Of a stretch of DNA of 6,019 nucleotides, positions 1-3,440 are shown piece after piece. A program made the translations under genes and the position numbers. This DNA is from Elusimicrobiota bacterium (lineage in GTDB: Bacteria > Elusimicrobiota > Elusimicrobia > UBA1565 > UBA9628). The notes beneath the pieces were generated by a model, which was not told the DNA's origin, made no database searches, and was given only the letters and a program-made list of their open reading frames with translations. The first letter of the stretch is position 1; the number at the start of each line of letters is the position of its first letter. The stretch lies in NCBI GenBank assembly GCA_028717525.1, contig JAQUNT010000161.1:1-6019 (forward strand), given 5' to 3'.

Positions 1-862
1 CCATGGTCATGAGCTCCTGAAGCAGCCGCGCCTGCAGCACCGCGCCCTGGTTGTCGGCCAGCTCCTTGGTGGTGGCGAAGACGCGCACCGCGATGGGGAT
101 GCCCGCGTACCGCCGCTTGACGAGGTCGGCCGCGGAGCGCAGCAGGTCCGCGCCCGCGGGCGCGACCAGGTTGCTCCCGGTCTTGGTGATCCCGAAGAGG
201 ACCGAGGAGTCCAAAGTGATGTACAGGCCGGAATCCTCCTGGTGCACGATGCCCTTGAAGAGCAGCGGCTTGCCCACGCTGGTATGCGGGGCGCCGGCCG
301 GATCCGTGAAGGTGTAGACGGCCGAGTAGGAGCGGCCGGCCTTGATCCACTCGCCCTGGTCGTTCTGTCCGCTCCAGATGAGCTCCTCCGGAGGGTCGTC
401 GGAGCCTTCATAGTGGTGGAAGACCCGCCCCTCCTCGTCGGCGATGGTCAGGTTCCAGGCGTAGGCCTTGGCCTCCTTGTTCTCCAGCTTGCGGCCCAGG
501 ATGGCGAAGAGCTGGTCGCGCACCCGCAGGGCGATGCCCGGCCTCTGGCTGAAGGTCATGAGCCAGGGCCTGATGACGCGCTGGTTGTGCAGGACCTCCG
601 GATGCGTGCGGCGCCAGGAGACGGTCAGCGGCGAGACGGCCAGGAGCAGCGACTGGTCGGGCTCCAAGGAGGGGCGGATGGTCTCGAAGGCGTCCACCTC
701 GATGCTCAGGGGCGGCTTGACCGTGTTGAGCTTGTTCACCCCGCCTTGGGCCTTGATCTCGACCTCCGTGGGGAAGCCCCCCCCGGACGGGGCGGCCGCG
801 GCCCGGGCGGCCGCCGGCCAGGCGGCGAGGACGGCCAGCATCGGCAAGAGCGTCGTCTTCAT
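1..862 (-). CDS. Exported protein with FlgD-like Ig region and OmpA-like C-terminal region, 3'-partial
   Basis: I translated this frame by hand; it is open from the ATG at 860-862 to the window edge (287 codons, no stop). Residues 1-24 (MKTTLLPMLAVLAAWPAAARA and following alanines) form a Sec signal peptide. There is no lipobox Cys, so unlike Pal it is not a lipoprotein. Residues ~135-190 resemble the FlgD-type Ig-like fold: YAWNLTIADEEGRV, then IWSGQNDQGEWIKAGRSYS and a Tyr/Asp-Pro-Ala-Gly end. Residues ~215-287 resemble the start of an OmpA/Pal peptidoglycan-binding domain: LDSSVLFGITKTGSNL, a helix, then PIAVRVFATT and NQGAVLQARLLQEL, in the place of GHTD and N..LS..RA. The resemblance is weak and the usual Asp is not seen. 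GGAG at 868-871 lies inside the tonB end, and the start is two bases after the tonB stop, so translational coupling is likely. It is probably the periplasmic or outer-membrane partner of the motor. Export and the Ig region are fairly secure; the OmpA call is tentative. Confidence 0.78.
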   Translation of the reverse strand, partial: MKTTLLPMLAVLAAWPAAARAAAAPSGGGFPTEVEIKAQGGVNKLNTVKPPLSIEVDAFETIRPSLEPDQSLLLAVSPLTVSWRRTHPEVLHNQRVIRPWLMTFSQRPGIALRVRDQLFAILGRKLENKEAKAYAWNLTIADEEGRVFHHYEGSDDPPEELIWSGQNDQGEWIKAGRSYSAVYTFTDPAGAPHTSVGKPLLFKGIVHQEDSGLYITLDSSVLFGITKTGSNLVAPAGADLLRSAADLVKRRYAGIPIAVRVFATTKELADNQGAVLQARLLQELMTM

Positions 863-864
863 GT

Positions 865-1920
865 TCACTCCAGGATGAAACGGAATGTGATCCGCCCCCA
901 CTGCCTGACGCTGGCGCTGATGGGGGCGAACTTCCACCGGCGCAGACTGTCCAGGCAGAGGCGGTCGAGCCGGCCGTAGCCGGAGGTGCGCTCCACGCGC
1001 AGGTCGGGGAGCACGGCGCCCTCGGGGTCCACGTAGAAGAGGATGACCACCTCGGCCTCGATGATGTTGCGCTGCCGGGCCCACTCCGGGAACGCCGGCA
1101 CGTCGTAGGAGACCACCCGGCGGTCCGCCAGCGGGCCCTCGATCTCGACGGCCTTGCGCTTCTCCTGTTGGATGTCCGCCGTGCGCTTGGGCACGGACGG
1201 GGGCGCGGCCGAGATCCGCTTGGCCAGGGGCGGCGGCTCCGCGGCCCGCGGCTCCAGGCGCGCCGGCTCCCGGGCCGCGGGCAGGAAGCTGGTGATCGCC
1301 TTCTCCAGCCCCCCCTCCTGCTGCGGGGTCGGCTCCTGGAGCACCGCCACCGGGGCCAGTCCCCGGCGCGGCGCCAGGACCGGCTGGCTCGCGATGGCCT
1401 GCAGGGCCACGGCCTCCTGGCGCTGCTCCTCCAGCTTGATGGCGGAGGGCAGGTTGCGCACCTGGCGCCGGCCCACCTCCTCCAGGCGCGGCAGGGCGGC
1501 CAGCGCCGCCGCGCGGCGCTCGGCGACCTGCGCGGAGATCTGGGCGGCGTCCACCCGGCGCTTGGCCAGGTCGAGGGCCTCGACCTTGGCCAGCTTCCGC
1601 AGCCGATTCTCCTCGAGCTTGGGCGTCGCGGGCAGCAGGGGGCGGCGGATCTCCGGGAGCTTGACCGGCATGGTCCGGGGCTCGGCCTTGCGCACGGAGG
1701 GCAGGGCCATCTTGAGGAAATCCTTCATGGTGGGCGGCGGAGCCTTGGCCCTGGGCAGCTGAGCGGGCGCGGGCCGGAACACGCGGATGATGTCGACGTT
1801 CTGGATGTCCACGGACCGCGCCTTGGTCCCGAGCTGCGCGACGTGCAGGAACAGGAGGAAGCCCCCGAGATGCAGGGCCATGGAGGCCGTCACGGACATG
1901 GGCAGGCGCGCTTCGGTCAC
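865..1920 (-). CDS. tonB: TonB-family energy transducer with long TolA-like linker
   Basis: This is a periplasm-spanning protein that should carry energy from the ExbB-ExbD motor to an outer-envelope partner. It has 351 residues, between E. coli TonB (239) and TolA (421). One N-terminal membrane helix lies at about 9-29. Within it S13 and H17 keep the four-residue spacing of the Ser16/His20 pair that couples TonB to ExbB-ExbD. A linker of about 230 residues follows. It is Pro-rich at the ends but mostly Ala/Arg/Glu/Leu-rich at about 100-175, likely a long charged helix. The C-terminal domain, at about 262-351, has the TonB_C pattern: VPAFPEWARQ, EAEVVILFYVDPEGAV, RTSGYGRLD, RRWKFAP and WGRITFRFIL. 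The start is GTG (1918-1920). The only other early start, ATG at codon 8 (1897-1899), has no Shine-Dalgarno and would shorten the segment before the helix. The 15 bp gap to exbD copy 2 supports co-transcription. The family is clear; the partner (TonB-dependent receptor or the neighbouring proteins) is not. Confidence 0.93.
   Translation of the reverse strand: MTEARLPMSVTASMALHLGGFLLFLHVAQLGTKARSVDIQNVDIIRVFRPAPAQLPRAKAPPPTMKDFLKMALPSVRKAEPRTMPVKLPEIRRPLLPATPKLEENRLRKLAKVEALDLAKRRVDAAQISAQVAERRAAALAALPRLEEVGRRQVRNLPSAIKLEEQRQEAVALQAIASQPVLAPRRGLAPVAVLQEPTPQQEGGLEKAITSFLPAAREPARLEPRAAEPPPLAKRISAAPPSVPKRTADIQQEKRKAVEIEGPLADRRVVSYDVPAFPEWARQRNIIEAEVVILFYVDPEGAVLPDLRVERTSGYGRLDRLCLDSLRRWKFAPISASVRQWGRITFRFILE
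868..871 (-). promoter_or_regulatory. Ribosome-binding site of the OmpA-like gene, inside the tonB end
   Basis: GGAG on the minus strand, five bases before the ATG at 860-862 and just ahead of the tonB TGA (865-867). It supports the chosen start and coupling to tonB translation. Confidence 0.55.
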
Positions 1921-1923
1921 GTT

Positions 1924-1937
1924 CTCCCCATCCCCCT
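1924..1937 (-). promoter_or_regulatory. tonB: Ribosome-binding region that decides the GTG start of tonB
   Basis: Two purine-rich blocks read on the minus strand: AGGGGGA (1931-1937, 10 bases before GTG) and GGGGAG (1924-1929, 3 bases before GTG). The later in-frame ATG at 1897-1899 is preceded by pyrimidine-rich coding sequence with no such block, which favours the GTG. Which of the two blocks is used is not decided by the sequence. Confidence 0.5.
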
Positions 1938-2349
1938 ATTTCTTACGCTCCGTCGCGATGGTCAGGGACTGCGCCCCCGCGTCCTTGGCCTTGGCCATGA
2001 GGTCCACGAGCCGGCCGTGCAGAGCCTCCTGGTCGGCCTTGAGGATGACGAGCTTGGACTCGCTGCCGGCCAGCTTGTCCTTGAGGTCCGGCGCCATGGC
2101 CTCGTAGGTCTTGTACTCCTTGTAGTCCAGGGCGATGCGGCCGTCCTTGCCCAAGGTGATGGTGATCTTGTCCTTCTCCTCGCCTTCCTTGGTGTGGGCC
2201 TTGGGCAGCTCCACCTTGATCACGGGCTCCGACAACATGGGAGCCGTGACCATGAAGATGATGACCAGCACCAGGCAGACGTCCACCAGCGGCGTCACGT
2301 TGATGCCGGAGATGATGTCCTCGTCCGCGTCGGAGGCTCGGCGGGCCAT
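1936..2349 (-). CDS. exbD: ExbD/TolR-family motor subunit, copy 2
   Basis: This is a second ExbD/TolR protein in the same operon, 137 residues long. It carries the same membrane signature (INVTPLVDVCLVLVIIFM, residues 16-33) with the proton-relay Asp at D23. The rest of the helix and the periplasmic domain differ strongly from copy 1: it continues VTAPMLSEPVIKVELPKA, which is closer to canonical ExbD/TolR (aP.l...i.v.LP.a). The C-terminal part (LVILKADQEALHGRLVDLMAKAKDAG) is also the typical fold. Its C-terminus is short and charged (ATERKK), with no Pro-rich tail. ATG at 2347-2349 follows the copy 1 TGA after one base, with AGGGG at 2354-2358, so translation is probably coupled. Paired exbD genes beside one exbB are known from Xanthomonas and Flavobacterium tonB clusters, and from the AglRQS gliding motor of Myxococcus (one TolQ-like, two TolR-like). 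Which of these this set resembles in function is not shown by the sequence. Confidence 0.94.
   Translation of the reverse strand: MARRASDADEDIISGINVTPLVDVCLVLVIIFMVTAPMLSEPVIKVELPKAHTKEGEEKDKITITLGKDGRIALDYKEYKTYEAMAPDLKDKLAGSESKLVILKADQEALHGRLVDLMAKAKDAGAQSLTIATERKK
2250..2305. repeat. Direct repeat, copy A (in exbD copy 2)
   Basis: This matches 2698-2753 over 56 bases with two mismatches; the first 40 bases (2250-2289 against 2698-2737) are identical. It encodes the shared membrane signature of the two ExbD proteins, and both mismatches are synonymous (Val GTG/GTC and Pro CCG/CCT). It is a coding repeat, not a mobile element. Confidence 0.85.
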
Positions 2350-2350
2350 G

Positions 2351-2794
2351 TCACCCCTGGGCCGGCGCCGGCGCCGGCGGAGGCGCCGCCTCGCTCTTCA
2401 GTATCGCGACCTTGGCGGCCCCGGCCTGCTTGGCCGTGTCCAGGACGTCCACCACGTCTCCCACGTGGTTGCTCTCGTCGGCCGTGACCGTGACCATCCG
2501 GTCCTTGCTGCGCGCCAGGGCCTCGGAGATCTTCCCCTGCAGGGCGCCGGGCGCCACCTCCGCGCCGTTGACCGTGAGCTTGCCGTCGGAGCTGAGCTTG
2601 ACCTGGACGTTCTCCTCGATGGAGGCCTTGCCTTCCTCGGTCTTGGCCTTGGAATGGAGCACGCTGATGCCCCAGGTCATGGCCATGGGCGCCACGGCCA
2701 TGAAGATGATGACCAGCACCAGGCAGACGTCCACCAGAGGCGTGACGTTGATGTCGACGATGAGCTCGTCGGCCTTCTGGTTCGCCGAGGCCAT
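2351..2794 (-). CDS. exbD: ExbD/TolR-family motor subunit, copy 1
   Basis: This is an inner-membrane subunit with a single membrane helix that works with ExbB to convert proton flow into movement of the TonB arm. It has 147 residues, a usual length for the family. The N-terminus is short and cytoplasmic. The membrane helix, at about 19-38, carries the signature INVTPLVDVCLVLVIIFM, with D22 in the place of the essential Asp25 of E. coli ExbD (Asp23 of TolR). The periplasmic domain covers about 50-135, with the usual motif of a buried strand, helix and final strand (VTVTADES... AGAAKVAIL). It ends in a Pro/Ala-rich tail (APPPAPAPAQG) that copy 2 lacks. ATG at 2792-2794 is preceded by AGGGGG at 2798-2803, overlapping the exbB stop. 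The TGA stop is one base before the start of copy 2. The family call is firm; ExbD versus TolR is not resolved. Confidence 0.94.
   Translation of the reverse strand: MASANQKADELIVDINVTPLVDVCLVLVIIFMAVAPMAMTWGISVLHSKAKTEEGKASIEENVQVKLSSDGKLTVNGAEVAPGALQGKISEALARSKDRMVTVTADESNHVGDVVDVLDTAKQAGAAKVAILKSEAAPPPAPAPAQG
2354..2358 (-). promoter_or_regulatory. exbD: Ribosome-binding site of exbD copy 2, inside the end of copy 1
   Basis: AGGGG on the minus strand, four bases before the ATG at 2347-2349, lying just ahead of the TGA of copy 1. Stop and start are one base apart, so terminating ribosomes probably re-initiate here. Confidence 0.55.
2361..2378. repeat. 18-bp perfect palindrome ahead of exbD copy 2
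   Basis: The sequence GCCGGCGCCGGCGCCGGC equals its own reverse complement. It encodes part of the Pro-Ala tail of ExbD copy 1 and begins three bases upstream of the copy 2 Shine-Dalgarno. In mRNA it could fold as a short GC hairpin. It may simply be a by-product of Pro/Ala codons in a GC-rich genome. Confidence 0.4.
2698..2753. repeat. Direct repeat, copy B (in exbD copy 1)
   Basis: Partner of 2250-2305, 448 bases away. Sequence identity falls away quickly on both sides, where the two ExbD proteins are divergent. Confidence 0.85.
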
Positions 2795-2797
2795 GAT

Positions 2798-2803
2798 CCC
2801 CCT
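2798..2803 (-). promoter_or_regulatory. exbD: Ribosome-binding site of exbD copy 1, overlapping the exbB stop
   Basis: AGGGGG on the minus strand, three bases before the ATG at 2792-2794. It shares bases with the TAG stop of exbB (2802-2804), a layout that favours translational coupling. The spacing is shorter than ideal. Confidence 0.55.
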
Positions 2804-3419
2804 ACTGGGCCCCCAGCATGACCACCAGCCGGGTCGCCGCCACCTCCATCTCCACCGAGATAGCTTTCACCTTGCGCATGAAATAATTATAGATGATGAC
2901 CGCCGGGATGGCGACGACCAGGCCGGCCGCGGTCGCCACCAGCGCCTCGGCGATGCCCTTGGCCACCACGGCCGGCCCGCCCCCGCCCGACAGGGCCAGG
3001 TCGCGGAAGGCCTTGATGATGCCCACCACCGTGCCGAACAGGCCGATGAAGGGGGCCACGTTGCCCAAGGTGCCCAGCACCCCCAGGTAGCGCTCCAGCT
3101 TGAGGCGCTCTTCCTGGCGCTTGCTGGCGAGCAGTTCCTCGAGGTCCCGGCGGGGCCGCGCGGCGTGCAGCAGGCCGTAGTGGATGACCTGGGCGACCGC
3201 GGCGGGATGCTTGTGGCAGTACTGCTGGGCCGCCTCGGCCTTGCCCTCCTGCAGGAGCTTGTGCACATGGCCCAGGATGGCGTCGCCGCTGCCCTGCGCC
3301 CGGCGGATGGTCCACCAGCGCTCGATCATGAAGGTGATGTTGAGCACCGAGCAGAAGGCCAGGATGATGAGGGTGAAGCTGTCCTGGAGCATCACCAGCA
3401 GGCTGTTGTCGCCGAGCAT
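2802..3419 (-). CDS. exbB: ExbB/TolQ/MotA-family proton-channel protein
   Basis: This is an inner-membrane subunit of a proton-motive-force-driven motor that energises a TonB/TolA-type transducer with ExbD/TolR. It has 205 residues, shorter than E. coli ExbB (244). The first membrane segment is at about 14-34 and ends in the family's Glu-Arg pair (E33-R34). A cytoplasmic loop follows, then segment 2 at about 112-135 with APFIGLFGTVVGI, and segment 3 at about 155-180 with GIAEALVATAAGLVVAIPAV. T130, E158 and T163 fall at the spacing of the conserved Thr148, Glu176 and Thr181 of E. coli ExbB, so the channel residues appear intact. The start ATG at 3417-3419 has a clear AAGGAG six bases upstream. 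The stop TAG overlaps the ribosome-binding site of the next gene. The cytoplasmic loop is unusually His-rich. ExbB, TolQ and AglR-type proteins cannot be told apart from sequence alone; the TonB neighbour favours the exbB label. Confidence 0.95.
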   Translation of the reverse strand: MLGDNSLLVMLQDSFTLIILAFCSVLNITFMIERWWTIRRAQGSGDAILGHVHKLLQEGKAEAAQQYCHKHPAAVAQVIHYGLLHAARPRRDLEELLASKRQEERLKLERYLGVLGTLGNVAPFIGLFGTVVGIIKAFRDLALSGGGGPAVVAKGIAEALVATAAGLVVAIPAVIIYNYFMRKVKAISVEMEVAATRLVVMLGAQ

Positions 3420-3425
3420 CAGGTT

Positions 3426-3431
3426 CTCCTT
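3426..3431 (-). promoter_or_regulatory. exbB: Ribosome-binding site of exbB
   Basis: Read on the minus strand this is AAGGAG, six bases before the ATG at 3417-3419. It is the strongest Shine-Dalgarno in the window and sits in the longest intergenic gap (21 bp). This fits independent ribosome loading at the first motor gene after the TPR gene. Confidence 0.8.
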
Positions 3432-3440
3432 GGGTCGGGC

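Noticed and set aside
7..411. Minus-strand frame of 134 codons inside the exported protein gene
   Set aside because: Ser/Arg/Pro-rich out-of-frame translation. The frame that runs unbroken from the ATG at 860-862 carries recognisable domains.
791..815. Inverted repeat with 9-bp arms and 7-base loop (possible hairpin or terminator)
   Set aside because: It lies inside the Ala-rich signal-peptide codons of a gene, has no following T-run, and is expected by chance in such GC-rich sequence.
1..862. Identification of the last gene as Pal
   Set aside because: The signal peptide has no lipobox Cys, the protein has a long Ig-containing N-terminal part, and the OmpA-like region is degenerate; Pal is a short lipoprotein with a clear OmpA domain.
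242..979. Plus-strand open frame (245 codons) opposite the exported protein gene
   Set aside because: No domain, and the composition is that of an antisense shadow. The opposite frame has a signal peptide, an Ig-like region and a ribosome-binding site.
1168..2487. Long plus-strand open frame (439 codons) across tonB and both exbD genes
   Set aside because: The translation is Gly/Arg/Leu/His-rich low complexity with no recognisable domain. It runs antisense across three well-supported genes and is a usual by-product of GC-rich third positions.
3420..3440. Possible terminator or promoter between the TPR gene and exbB
   Set aside because: Only 21 bases, no hairpin or -10/-35-like elements; it holds the exbB ribosome-binding site.
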